Of a stretch of DNA of 64,000 nucleotides, positions 45,101 through 60,100 are shown one piece after another. The notes beneath the pieces were generated by a model that saw nothing but the letters and a program-made list of their open reading frames with translations, was not told the DNA's origin and did not search any database. The stretch covers positions 27,493,960-27,557,959 of the forward strand of contig NC_092563.1 in the NCBI RefSeq assembly GCF_037975245.1. The letters run 5' to 3'. The translations under genes and the position numbers were made by a program. Every line of letters starts with the position of its first letter. Positions within the stretch are counted from its first letter, which is position 1. The DNA comes from Apostichopus japonicus (Eukaryota > Echinodermata > Holothuroidea > Aspidochirotida > Stichopodidae).

Positions 45101-48100
45101 GGGGGTGTCCCCCTCCCCTTTGGAATTTTTTGCATTTCCAGGTGGCCTCAGATGCAATTTGGTGCAATATAGCACACTTCAACACCCACTCCATTTTGTA
45201 AACTTAATTTTGTATTTTCACCTGGCCTTAGATGCAATTTGGTGCTCCAAATGAGATTTTTTTTCTCATTTGGAAATGAAAAAGGGGTTTTCTGACTTGC
45301 GAAGTGGGGGGCGGAATGATACTTCCGCCCCTCCACATTTTTCACTGGGGGGGCTGGCACCCCCCAGCCCCCCCGGTTCCTACGCCCTTGCTATATATAT
45401 AGTCTCGGTTATAGCACCTGGACAATAAAAGCGGCTGACATGAATTGCCTTGACGCTTTAGGTAGAGAAATTTGGCGACGTTTGCTTGGTCTCACATGGA
45501 AAGACCATGTGTCGAATGATGAACTAAACACGAAGATCGCAGGGCGATGGCTGTTCTCTTCTGAAACTGTTCTTCAACATAACGCAAAATGGTTCAGACA
45601 TGCAGTACGTTATGGAGGCCTTACATGTGCTGTACTCTGTGGGCTACCCTGTGGTTACAAACGTAAGCCAGGCCGACCGCATTTACGATGGATTGACAAT
45701 TTAACCAATTGGTCTGGCCGTTCTGCAGCCCAGCTACTCCAAGATGGCAGGCACCGGATTAACATTATAAAAGGTTACAAACCTAAGATTGTTTATAATC
45801 TTCGCGGAGGTCAACGGGCCAATTTGGCTTATGACTATTGATTGATATAGTCTCAAACTGTACAATGATCAAGAATGTCCTATGTACCATCACACAATAT
45901 TCATGCACACTTGACTCTTAGCCAATAAATTTGTAAATTAATTGACAGCAATGTACCACACTCCCTGAAATGGAAAAAGCCTTACACTCAGTAAAACCAT
46001 TCTCTACATCAAGTAAAAGACGTGGGCAATCTTTGTCTTTTCTGAAAAATACTATATTATCCACAAACCTCAAATGTCTACCTTGAAAATTCTAAATGAA
46101 CTTGCCAGTGGCTGTAGGCACAGGACATAACACCTCTTAAGAAACATATATTATGTAACTAGAGATAAACTTAACTCATGGAATATTTTATTTGTTTATC
46201 CATTCATTCAGCTTAAAACATACATTTTGCTTTATCTTTTGACATTGCATAGTTCAAGTTTGTGAATCTTTTAACTCACATTGTAATGCAGTGCACTTCC
46301 AACATTTTTACGTGCATGAAGTTTGGTATGATATTCTTGATCATTGTACATTTTGAGAGTGATGACAGTGGGAGGACTTGTCCATCTATACGAAACAAAG
46401 TGGTATTAATGTGCTTCTTAATATTTTATAATAGTTATTATATGTGCATGTAAATATAGATACAGATATAAGGTTTTATTTAAACTGAACCCATAGAACT
46501 GGTGCTAGAAATCGACTCTCATTTAATACGAAAAACAGAAAAAGAGGGGGAATTGAGAATGTTTCAAACTTCTTCACATTTCAACTACAGATCTTGAGTC
46601 TAGCACAGTTGAATCTAATGAAGGGTCACTCCAGTTTTCATAAAGGTTGCAAGAAATGAAAGCTGTTTCAAGTACACTTGTAAACAGTTCCATTCAAAGT
46701 CACCACACTCTAGAGGCATTCATCTCTATTTCAATGAGATACAGAGTGGATGTACCATAAGTACAATCAACATCGGCACTTCTATGCATTATAAATGAAG
46801 CTATATATTAAAATGTTTATGCAGTTCAAAAAAAAAATCAGTATTATCACTTTCATTTTCTAAGTGATATACATACTGTATGTCTCACTTTCATGAAACA
46901 TATATATAGAAACCACACTCACATATGCCTACAGTGTGGCATTTCAAGATTAAATGACTAAACGTTTAAGTAGCTTAAAGAGAAAACAGGATTAGACACA
47001 GTTTCCTTTTATAGTAAGCAATGCTGCAGGCATATTGTATAGCACTGAGTATGCAATGCAGAGCCCATATTTTCTCTTTATAATTTTCCTGAAAGGTATC
47101 TGATATCAAGAGGATAAGTTTCAGTATTAAAGCATTGACTAGTGCTGCATAGCTGTGTGCTTTATACTGATGTAATGTATATCTTATAAGTATTCCTGAC
47201 CTTTAAAGCAAGATATCGTCAATTGGGTTTATTCGTATATCTTCGCATTGCTATCTTACAGCAATTGAACACTGCCTTTAATTATGATAACTAGAAAAGT
47301 TGCCATTTGCAGATAATCATATAACACACCATAGTCCTGAATTCCTGATCTTCCTCTTCTCCCATCTCCCACCCCATCCCCCAACCCCCTCCCCCACAAT
47401 CTCTCCCTACCCTAGGCTATTTTCATATTTTTCCCACTGAAAGTACATCAAGAACATTATTTCAAATTATGCAACGGTGGCCTCATACAATGTGTTACTG
47501 ACATGTATGTATCTTTAAACATTCCAGCATCGTGCTGAATTCCAGAGATTTACAAATGACTCGTAATGAAAAAGCAGACATTTAATCTGTTAGACCCCCC
47601 TATCTCCCCTGGCCCTGCCTCCTCTCCCCTTTTCCTAGCCCCTAAAGAAAAGAAATACTGAAATCAAGCATCCTCATATATGTTCAATATCACCTTTCTT
47701 TTCGTGACACAATAGGGAAGTTTCCCGAGCTAAGACATTAAATAGTCCATGCCGGGCATACAAGCACTTTGCTTACCATGCTTCCTGCACAACTGACATT
47801 TTCACAGAAAAGACTATTACAAATACACTCACAACAGGAAGCGAAGGAGAGTGATTTACTGTAATTTCAAACTTGGTTAAAATTGCAAGTCCATGAATGT
47901 TTCAACGGTCAGATATTTTGTCTTCATGTTTCATATTTTAAGGGATTTGCAATTTTTGGAAATGAAAAGGACATCAAAAAAACAATTTTGGGAATTGCTT
48001 TAAACACATGGTCACCTGAGCAGAGTTTGCTGGTATGGACTTATGTAGTAACTTCACCAAGATATATTAAACACCTATATATCCTGGTATGTCACAATAC

Positions 48101-51100
48101 AGAGGTTCCTGGTACATTATCGCAGTTGTTTTATGTGCCAACGATAAATGAATGCCCCAATAAACAGTAACAGGCTGACAAAGGACGTTGTACACAGACA
48201 AACACAGGCTGTACTATGAAGAATGATAACTTCCAACAGCAGTGTCTTATAACATTGAATGCATAGAAGAGAAAATCACAGAGCAAATATAGAGTGATTT
48301 CATGCATAATACAATAAGGGACTTGATAAAACTTTCAAGAATTCATCTCCCCTTTTAGACTTTATGTCTCTTCAGCTCATAAATCAAACTACAGTAGACT
48401 AGAGAATCGTTGTATTAAGTAATGCTGTATGAAGAGAAAAGCTGTAATCTGGGTATGTTTGTATATATATACTGTAACATAGAAAACTCTTTGAGTATCA
48501 GAAGATATGAACCACTATGCAAATATCCATTCAGAATATGACCATATCTCAACACAAAATCTCTTAGATTTGTAAATATCATTTCCTGATCTTTACATGT
48601 TTCATAGCCAATATATATATTTACATAACAATCACTACTAGGAAAAGTGAACCATACTGAAACTTTCATCTCTAATGCATTCACTCTCAATGTCACATAC
48701 AGCAAAGCACTTTAATGTTTAATTAACTGAACCCTCATCCATGAACAATGGTCTTCTTTGTATATCATTAGTTTTGGAGAAAAAAAATAAACAAAACAAA
48801 AAAGCCTGAAAGCTACAAAAAAAAATTGGAACATAGACAAAGGGGAATAAATTCCCCACCTATAGATTAAAAGGGGCAAGAGTAGGAACAAGATTATAGC
48901 TTCTGCCCCTCCTCCCCACCCCCCCCCACAATTTCAATTATATATACTCATTTGCATTTATCGTTTACCTTCATTTCATTAACAAAAGTCTGTTCAGAGT
49001 ATCTCTTTCGAGATCTGGCTTTAGGAATCACAAATGTTTTCGAGTTGGTTAGCATCATGTTTGATCTCTAGAGCAAGGCAAATATGTCACCAAAACAGAA
49101 CTAGTATTGTTCGATACAGTTGACAAACGCCTACAGTGGAATTACGATCTTCCTTACTGGTTTCGAACCTCTGGACGTACAATCAGCGTCCATAGCCTAG
49201 TGGTTAGGGTGTCCTCATATAAAGCGGGAGGCCCGGGTTCGAATCCTGTATATATTTTGACATCTAGTCTTTAGACTCCCACTGCATATATATATAGTAT
49301 CCAGTCTATAGACTCCCACCTGCAGTAACCTGCAGTTGCAGTTGACCTACAGTATCGTGGCACCTTTGTCAATGCCTAATGATGTATAAATCATACACAG
49401 CAATAAAATGAGTAATTTAGTGGTAAATTAGAAACAGACAGTCAGCTACTTATAAAGACATTATGAAGAGGAAATGGGAATGGTTTAATCATCAAAACGA
49501 AACTAACTTATCAGTTTTAGGAATTTTGAACCAGGGCAACACTCTTTTAACTTTGTTACATGTCATAGGTTTCAGAAAGCCTTCACCCAGTGTTACAAAT
49601 CTAACACAATTAAAGCTGAAGGTCTGATCCTCCTAGTCTATCACAGGGTTTCAAATCATAGGGTGTGATTAGTGTTACAAATCTAACACAATTAAAGCTG
49701 AAGGTCTGATACTCCTAGTCTATCACAGGGTTTCAAATCATAAAGTGTGATTAGTGTTACAAATCTAACACAATTAAAGCTGAAGGTCTGATCCTCCTAG
49801 TCTATCACAGGGTTTCAAATCATAGGGTGTGATTAGTGTTACAAATCTAACACAATTAAAGCTGAAGGTCTGATCCTCCTAATCTATCACAGGGTTTCAA
49901 ATCATAGGGTGTGATTAGTGTTACAAATCTAACACAATTAAAGCTGAAGGTCTGATCCTCCTAGTCTATCACAGGGTTTCAAATCATAGGGTGTGATTAG
50001 TTTTACAAATCTAACACAAATAAAGCTGAAGGTCTGATCCTCCTAGTCTATCACAGGGTTTCAAATCATAGGGTGTGATTAGTGTTACAAATCTAACACA
50101 ATTAAAGCTGAAGGTCTGATCCTCCTACTCTATCACAGGGTTTCAAATCATAGGGTGTGATTAGTGTTACAAATCTAACACAATTAAAGCTGAAGGTCTG
50201 ATCCTCCTACTCTATCACAGGGTTTCAAATCATAGGTGTGATTAGTGTAACAAATCTAACACAATTAAAGCTGAAGGTCTGATCCTCCTAGTCTATCACA
50301 GGGTTTCAAATCATAAAGTGTGATTAGTGTTACAAATCTAACACAATTAAAGCTGAAGGTCTGATCCTCCTAGTCTATCACAGGGTTTCAAATCATAGGG
50401 TGTGATTAGTGTTACAAATCTAACACAATTAAAGCTGAAGGTCTGATCCTCCTACTCTATCACAGGGTTTCAAATCATAGGGTGTGATTAGTGTTACAAA
50501 TCTAACACAATCAAAGCTGAAGGTCTGATCCTCCTAGTCTATCACAGGGTTTCAAATCATTGTGATTAGTGTTACAAATCTAACACAATTAAAGCTGAAG
50601 GTCTGATCCTCCTAGTCTATCACAGGGTTTCAAATCATTGTGATTAGTGTTACAAATCTAACACAATTAAAGCTGAAGGTCTGATCCTCCTAGTCTATCA
50701 CAGGGTTTCAAATCATAGGGTGTGATTAGTGTTACAAATCTAACACAATTAAAGCTGAAGGTCTGATCCTCCTAGTCTATCACAGGGTTTCAAATCATAA
50801 AGTGTGATTAGTGTTACAAATCTAACACAATTAAAGCTGAAGGTCTGATCCTCCTAGTCTATCACAGGGTTTCAAATCATAAAGTGTGATTAGTGTTACA
50901 AATCTAACACAATTAAAGCTGAAGGTCTGATCCTCCTAGTCTATCACAGGGTTTCAAATCATAAAGTGTGATTAGAGTTACAAATCTAACACAATTAAAG
51001 CTGAAGGTCTGATCCTCCTACTCTATCACAGGGTTTCAAATCATAGGGTGTGATTAGTGTTACAAATCTAACACAATTAAAGCTGAAGGTCTGATCCTCC

Positions 51101-54100
51101 TAGTCTATCACAGGGTTTCAAATCATAGGGTGTGATTAGTGTTACAAATCTAACACAATTAAAGCTGAAGGTCTGATCCTCCTAGTCTATCACAGGGTTT
51201 CAAATCATAAAGTGTGATTAGTGTTACAAATCTAACACAATTAAAGCTGAAGGTCTGATCCTCCTAGTCTATCACAGGGTTTCAAATCATAAAGTGTGAT
51301 TAGTGTTACAAATCTAACACAATTAAAGCTGAAGGTCTGATCCTCCTACTCTATCACAGGGTTTCAAATCATAGGGTGTGATTTATAGTGTTACATAACA
51401 AATTTAACACCAAGTGCAGTCTAATGTAAACAGGGGCCTTGGTTTAGTGTTGGACAAAAAGTTTGAAGGAGTTTTATTAACAAATAGGTCATGAAGAATG
51501 CAATAAGGCATAAACTGCAGAATTTATGCCAATCAAACATTTAAGTCAGCAAAAAACATTAAATTGGGGGCGGGGAGTTTTAAATTGTCTGTACTGGACT
51601 TAATGATTCACAATTAGTTGACTAGGAGCTTTCTAACATACAGGAGTCTCGGAAGCAGTTCTCCGCTGGATTTTTGCTTTCTGAAGTCCAAAAATATGGG
51701 GGCTGGTTACCTAGAACCAAGATACATGAAGGTCTTGCCAGCACTACAGAGTACAAAACTAGACACTTTGGGTGGTAGAATGAGAAGGAGGTAGGTTGAC
51801 TGGAGGTGACCGTTCAACAGGGGGAGGGGGGCAGTGTCAAAGGTTACCAGGTCTCTCTAGAGACTCTCTAGAGCTAGGGCACAGTTGCTGTGAGGAGACA
51901 GGTAAATGTGGAGTGAAGTAAATTTAACATACATACATTTTTAATTGCATAGATCTCTTAGTAGGAGGGGTTTCCAACAAAGTGTGAGTACTGCCTGGCT
52001 CAGTTATAGGCCATCAGCTGAAGCTCAAAATGTGGCTGTAAAATCAGTTTCGTTCCAGCAACACCGGGTCTAGATTTTTAATGCATTTTTGGGTAGTTTA
52101 ATGCATCACAAACATTATATCAAAAGTTCTCCAAAAAATTTCCTGCAGTATTTTTGTAAGAAACCCTTGAAAATGGGTATGTTATGTAGACATTACGTGC
52201 TACAATGCTATGTATTAGGAACACATGTGCTAACGTTAGATTTGGTACAGTGGTGCATACATACCACTCTTTTCTTATATGTTAAATTACGACTGATATA
52301 TTTTTTTTGTATAATAGTTGGGTCAGGGTTACAAGAATGGTGGAAGAGGATTCTGGTCTAAGGGTCAGTGAGGGTTGTTTTCAGGCATTACAAGTTGTGC
52401 CCCCCCCCCCTCCATTTTCGCCAAAATGGTAAAAAATCACATTTTCAACTTTGAAATATGAAATACAATTTTTGCACATTATAACTTAAGGGTTTTAATT
52501 ATAAAAATGTACCACTTTTAATAAACTCAGATATAATGCTTTGTAATAAATCAAATATTTTTAGATTTTCCCCCTATATTATGAATGCATTTCATCTGTG
52601 CATGTATGCGTAAATATACACATATAATGAAAAGTTCCTCTCCATAATTGTTACACTCCCCATCCAAACTGTTTTACAAATGCGACCCCCTCCCCCTCTA
52701 CTTTACATGTAGCTAAATCCCTAGTTACAATGAGATGTACCAATGCCCCAAGACCAGTGAGCTATTTCTTTTGTATAAATCAATATATAAGTTGGCACAC
52801 TAAGACGTCATGGCATATTGTAGATGTGAAATAAAGTTATAGTCGGTATATATCCGTTACCTTAGTACTCTTTCTACAGTCTCCTGCAAAACTAGGTACT
52901 TTCTCCTTGTTACTGAAACGACATGTTTATAATTCGTATTCCTGCAAAAGCGTTTCCAAGGGAGTAAACGCATAAAAGAAAAGATCGACAAGGTTTCGAA
53001 TGGTATTTTGAATAATAATAGTTCTATATTCTACAAATAATATGAATAATAAAGGTGAATGGTACAAATAAGTGAATAACGAAGACAGTTAACTTAAGCC
53101 CCAGATAGAAAGAAATAATGTATCTATTAAGACTGGGTCGATACACTCAATGGTGTAGTAGAGCTGGGCCTTTGCGATGATTCAAGATACAGGTTCTTCA
53201 TCAAAAGGCGCGGCGCGGAATTAATAAGTGATTAAAAGTTCATCCAAGGACAGTTGTACTAGTCTTAACAGTATCCACTTCAATTCACTGCATGGAAGTC
53301 AGATATGGTATGGAAAAGGGAAAGTCTATTCCGTAGTAGAGGTGAAGATAATTAGATGAAATAAAAGTCACTAAAGACTTGAATATCCTTCAGTCAAAAC
53401 TTGAACAGATGCACAGAACATATTAACAATATGAATAAAACAGGTAACGAAATGTTACGGCAAACAATAAAGAACCGTGATATTGGAACAGGGTCAGGGG
53501 CAATGGTTCCCCAACAACAGTATATAAACCTTTGACTGGTTTCAGTAAATGTAGTTGTGAATATGCAAGAGGTAAAGCATGCCCATAACACCCCCCTCCC
53601 CCCTCCCATCCCCTCTAAAAAAAAAGTGTGATTTGAAGAAAATGTGGATATTTATCAAATGTGTGGTAGGTAGGGTAATCTAGGTAAAATTACTTATAGC
53701 TAAAATGAATATATGAATAAGATCATGTTTACTGGTTCCTTTAAACTCTGGGGAACAAAATAATGACAACATGACTTTGAAAAAGTTAACCCTCTTCACA
53801 AACTTCAAACTTGATTAAAATTTCAGACTAAGATATCGAGATTTAACACCATCACAGTTCATCCTCCAAATCATCTTCCCCTGCATCAACAATCTCAACA
53901 TCTTCTTGGAAGTTGCTGCAATTTCTATATATACATAGGTCTGTACACGGTAGTTGTGCATTCATTCAGGAACATCTTCCTTTAAGACATTTGCCGACTC
54001 TACAGCTACTGCTGACACACTGAAGCAAAACATCTGGGTCAGGTGGCTTCGTCATCCAAGTGATTATAAGGTCATCATTTTCAAGTTTACATCCATGTCC

Positions 54101-57100
54101 ACTCTGGTGAGAGTGCATCAATCCTTGGCTGCAATGCCCTACTGTGAATAGCAGCCTGGTTGGTGCAGCGCTTAACATGCTGGATCAGAGCATCTTTTGT
54201 TGGTGGTAAACTCTGCTCTGAGGAGGAGATGAACAGAACACCTTGTACCATGAAATTGGATATTTTTGAGTCTCACATTTTATGATGGGGTACCAATATA
54301 CTTATAATTCAGCTAGAAATATGTTGCAAATTTCTTTAATAATTTCAATGGAAAGATTAACCTGATATTGCATCTCAAAGCGTTTAGAGAATTTTTTAAT
54401 TTTCCTTGGGGGAGGACCCCCATATTCCAAAAGTCCTAGATCCACCCCTGAACACTCAATGAACCACACATTGAAGAGAGTACTTTACCTTTCAAGATCT
54501 GTATGTCTTCCTTGTCAAGAATTGTATCTAGTTTCTTCAACATAGAGAGTGGTACCTCACTTCAATGGCAACACGGTCTTTTCCTCTAATATTCATAAAA
54601 TCTGGGCTCATCTTTTTTCCGCTCTGCTGCTTGTCGAAGCAATACCTTAATAAAATGAAATAAAAAAAGCAAATTGTTTTGCATTTTCTGTTGATCAAAA
54701 TGTAAGTTTGAACAAATAAGAACTAAGACAATTTTATTTATATACCATGTGATCTGCTCATCTTCTATGGACAAACAAAGACACATTCAAATTTTGCAAA
54801 CCAGTGTCATGCAAAAAAGAATTAAAACAGGCTTTTTTTGACAGTGCAGTACATTATCTCTTAATGTTATGGTTTAAATTATACAATGGTAGATTATATC
54901 TGTTACTATTTACTAATAATAAAGGAGACAGATACTTGTTCATTTTGGTAAAGCTAGACAGGCTGACCATAAGACCTTGCAAACCTAACCTTATTGCACC
55001 TTTGTTACACTTATTTTTCTAACTAATATAATATCTCTATCATTCAAATAAAGGGCCACAGTAAGAAAACTATGAAGCCTGTATTTAACACTTAGGCTAG
55101 TGCCCCAGATGGAGAATTTGAAACAAATTTCCGTTCCTACCACCTTATAACAAAACAAATCAGATGACCATGCCACTAAGTAATTATATTATGTTCAGGT
55201 CCAACACTGTGCCCTTTGACTTGGATTCTATCCCTTAAGAGCTACTGATCTTGCATTATGCAACTTCTCTTAACACTTCAACTATGCCACAGAAGTACAA
55301 GTAGAGTCGTGTAGTATGCTTAGGCTTACCTCCATCGAAAGTCTCTGTCTGCTGCAGCTTGTCCCGTTTACAACGCCTAGTAATGTATTGTTTCTTTTCA
55401 GGCAATAGACCAGAGCTTCTGCTTGGTTTCCTCGATCTTTTCCGTCAATTCTTCGTTTAAAATCATATGGGGTCTCCTCTGGAACTGTCCGTTTTCTTGC
55501 AGCAATGTGCTTGCTATCAATGAACCGCCTGTAACACTTATCGTGGAACCCCATCATACTATGCTGTTGAACACACGCTTGATCGTAGTAGGCCATGGAG
55601 TAATCAGTAGTACGGCGATATCACTGTCTCCGCCGCTGAGATTAAGCCAATCTTTAGCGCAGGAAGTAACTTTATTCCATCGTTTATTCGTCAGTGCCTT
55701 GAATGCTTCAAATTTTATAGATTCAATGTGCACTGAGCACTGTAGATTTCCGTGTGTCGGAGACTGACTAGCGCCCGTGGGAGCCGCCATGTTTGTTGTT
55801 TTCTACAAAGATTGCACACAGAACTCATGGCTCATTGGACAATTCATATCACATGGTACAGATATCTCACTGGCGCACAACTTTTGAACGTAAAACGGCA
55901 GGTTGCTTAACATACGCAATAAAAAATATAGTTCGATCTTTCGAGCGGAATTGCAAAAAAACTGCAGGAAAGTACATGGAGAACTTTTGGATCATTAATC
56001 TTAGTTAATTTATGTATTCAATGCTGTAGAGAAATTTTAGACCCGCAGTTGCTGGAACGAAACAAGCGAATTTCGACCTTCAGCTGATGGCCTATTAGAA
56101 GAATGCCTTGTTTTCACAAGGTGTTAAGGTGTCATAGTCAAACCAAGGAAATTCCAATACAGCCCCCTTCGCCTCCCCCTCCCTCACCCTCCCCTTCACC
56201 CTCCCTCCTCCCAGTAGATATGGGGATAATTTAAGCACTTTCCTACAGGATAATAATGAACAAATTAAAATCCAAATAAATGCAGTGTTCCCAGAATTCT
56301 GATATCACCAAAATTTATGATATATATTTTCAGTTTCTATTTCCATTTCTTTTTCAACATATTTTAATGTCTAACACAATAAAGTTCCAGTATAATGATC
56401 AAATTCAAAGGTCTTAAAAAGGTTATGTATTGAAATATTACTGTTACAATGCTTCCTACTTTTCTCAACTGAGAGTGATATGGGATATCTATGTCAAGTA
56501 TTATGAGCCCTCTCAAAAGTTGCTTTTCTTATAGAACTGTGTTTAATACCAAAGAGAGAAACAACTGTAAACAAACTGCTAAATCTACTGCAAAAGGCCT
56601 ATGTAGGTAAATTTATAAATTAGAGGGCGCTGGCATTTCAATCCCAGCAGGATTTTCTTTCAAAGGCACATACTTCTAAAACGAAAACAGATTAATGACA
56701 TATTCAAAATATACAGATAAACAGACAACTAAAATTGGACCTATAAAACAATGATTAGAGTAAAAAACAGTCTGTACAAATGAGATGAAACAGCTAAAGA
56801 GATGAAAGGTACTATGTTTAAAACAGTGTTCAAATTTTCACCACTTCTGACCCCCAACTGACTGCTGACCTCTACCAAAACAAGTATCCTTCTTGCACCC
56901 AAATGAGATGCATCGACATGCCAACCAAATATGAGATCTTCCACGCTTGCCCTCTCGAGATACCATGTTGACCAAGAATGGTATCAGCCAGGCCCACACA
57001 TACAGACACACACAGACACATACACACACACGCCCACACACAATCATGATTGCAAAGGTTACCAATGTCATTACAAATGACAAAGAGTAAACACGACACC

Positions 57101-60100
57101 CTTAACATTGTAAACGAACAGTGATAAAGTCAAAGAGGTTCACATCAATTACACTTCAAAATTAACCATTCCCTTTAAAAGTATTGCATGTCTTAAAATT
57201 ATTCATGCAAAAATTTGTCTAAGAACAAAATACTTTAAAAAAAGGAGCAATTTTTTAAGTTACTTTTTTAACACAACTTTCATCAACCCGACACATTGTC
57301 TGAGGTTTGAGTTTACTCTTGTTCTGACAAATATTTCAGTAATATATATATATATACTTTCAAACAAAGTAACTACCGTTTAACAAAACCCTCTTTATGC
57401 AGTCAGGATTTTGTTAACTGTGTCAATGTATGTAAACTCAGCAGTTAAAAGCATAGTGCATTCGTTAAAAGGGTGACAGAAAGCTGGTTATGTGTTCCAC
57501 CACAGTAGTGTGATCCACACGCACAACAGGTCAACTACTTGAGAACCGGTGACAATGTAAAGTAATGCAGGCAGGTGTCAGTGTGTTGATTCCCTTCACA
57601 GCACCTTTATATCTCATAGTTATTGTACTGTGTTAAACACTATAACAGTTTATTATTACAAAGCACAGCTGGAGCCCATTGTAGTTTAGTACTGCAACCT
57701 TTAATGCTTACGATCTATTCATGCTGGTAAGTCAATAGTCAATAGTGTCACGTGGCATTCATATAATTGACAGGTCAGACAAGAGACATACTTTAAAAAG
57801 ATAATTGCAGGAAGTTTGTTTCACCCTTCCCAGAGTACTTGAAACGAGAACAGTCGATAGATGATATATAATTCATTTAACAACTAATCACATACGATAG
57901 CATTCAATCATTGTTTGAAGTTGTTCAAGAAAGGGACATAAATAAAACTAGGGTTTTCCCCCCTTTGATTATGAAATTAATTAAAAGCATGCAACTACTA
58001 TCTCTTACACAATATAAGACAAATCATCATAGCCTGTGGTCAAACTATAACTTCCCTGTTCATAGTTTCTAATCCCTAATGTTGTACCTCATTGAGACCA
58101 TCAACTGTCTGTTTTAACATTTGACGAAGTCTGCCATCAATTTGGAAGAATTATGGGACAATAAGTGAAATGAAACTTTAAAACAGCTGATTGTATTAGA
58201 CATTACTGTACGTAACATGACTGTACACAACAAAGCAGTACATATATATTATATTTCCTATCAGTGCCAATCAATTAACTAGGGCCGTGCTCCATATTCA
58301 ATGCTACAAAGTGTTTCTTCATATCAAACTACGCACGGGCAGCTTGTTAATGAGATAAAAAGATTAGATAAAGAGATAAGATAAAGGATTGTCAAATAAC
58401 AACAAGAAGGACAATTGCCCCAATTCCCAACACTCAAAGTCAGATCGGGATTCTGTTGGAAGCTGGTCAGTTTCTTGTTGTTTTATCTGTGATATTTAGT
58501 ACTCTATCACCTGAAGTCCAAGAATAATTCTTTAATTTTTATTTGTGATAGTTTTGTCTTCATAATGAATAGTAACTGCTCCATTACCATTATCAATGCA
58601 CACCAAATAGACAAGTCATATGAACCAATCAAGAACTTCTAATAACAAATTATCCTTTTGCATGATATATGTATATTCATATAGTGCTGAATCTACCAAC
58701 ATGGACTAATGTTTTTGGTATTTTCAGCCAAATTCAAGAAAGGCTTATCAGTCTGAAGAAACAATATCAGAGGGATACAGGGCAGAGTTTACTCAGAGCT
58801 ACAGGGCAGAGTTTACTCAGAGTTACAGGGCAGAGTTTACTCAGAGTTACAGGGCAGAGTTTACTCAGAGTTACAGAGCAGACTTTACTCAGAGTTACAG
58901 GGCAGAGTTTAGGTTGTCCTTAAAGCAAATCTGGTCACCCAAAAACTAAGTCACAGACAATCTGACAGCCTTTAGAAATCAATACTGTAGGCCGAGGGTA
59001 AGTCAGGTGTGTTATCTCCCAGTGTTTGGAATACTATTTTTGCATCCGTCAAGTAATACTAAATTTCTTAAACATTAAATGAAAGTAAGGAAGTTGACAA
59101 AACTCTCAATAATAACAGAACAATACAAACAAGCACAGGGTTCCAACCAAATAACTGACAGAGTCCATGATTTTCCTGCTTCTTCTGTTACCACTTGCCA
59201 TGTCTGATGCTGATAGGAACAACATTTCCGTTTTAACAACTATCCGTGAAATAAATTCCATTTATAACCTGTCATTAGGTTACCATTTCCTTTGTTTCTT
59301 TCTTTTCTTGTCCTATAGAATTACTCTTGGCTTCTCACTTTAATACATGTACAGAGCTTCTTTGTTTCGATACACTATTACATTGCAAGCAAACCTCACA
59401 CAACTATTTCCAAGGCTTGCCAAATGGGAAAAAAAACAACATATCCTCCGAAGTAGGAATAAAGATTTGAATCAGATTCAAAAAATCATGCCTAACAACA
59501 ACAGTATCAAACAACAGTCCATTCTGTACTTCCTACTGCAAAACAATTTACAAAACTGTTCTGAAGAATGCTTAGGTAAAATATATCAATTGTGTTTCTG
59601 TATTGCTCATTTTAATAGGCCTGTCAAAAATTCGAAAAATAGAAAAGTGCTAATACTTAAGCTTGTGTAGGTCAATATATCAAACTCCTGGGTCCTGACC
59701 TTTTGACCACAAAATAGGCAGATACTGCCTCAGGTTGTCTTGAAAGAGCAGAGATTGACAAATGCATTACTACCTACAGACATTCCAGTAGTCTACATGA
59801 TTTGCTTGTGTGCGTGTGTGTGTATGTGTGCGTTTGTTTTGTATTCTGACCGAGGACTTGAACAGAAGAATTCCAGGTCCTCGGTTGTGATTTCTAAAGA
59901 ATCACCACGTCCTCGGAAGAATTCTATTGTGTGGGGTATTGTTAAGGTTAGGGTACGTGGATTTGAACAATGGAAAATACAATGGGATCCTCGGTCTGAA
60001 TGTAATACAAACATGTGTGTGTGTGTGTGTGCTGCTGTCTTACCATTGACAATTTCATCTTCACCATGGCAAAAATATCAAATATCAGGCCCTTCAAATT

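Noticed and set aside
49189-49250. tRNA gene
   Set aside because: The 5' end GCGTCCA has no complement after the T arm, and the anticodon stem is poor. Kept as a Pol III-derived relic.
49588-51392. CRISPR-like array
   Set aside because: The whole 82-bp unit is repeated with no unique spacers, in an animal intron. It is a satellite.
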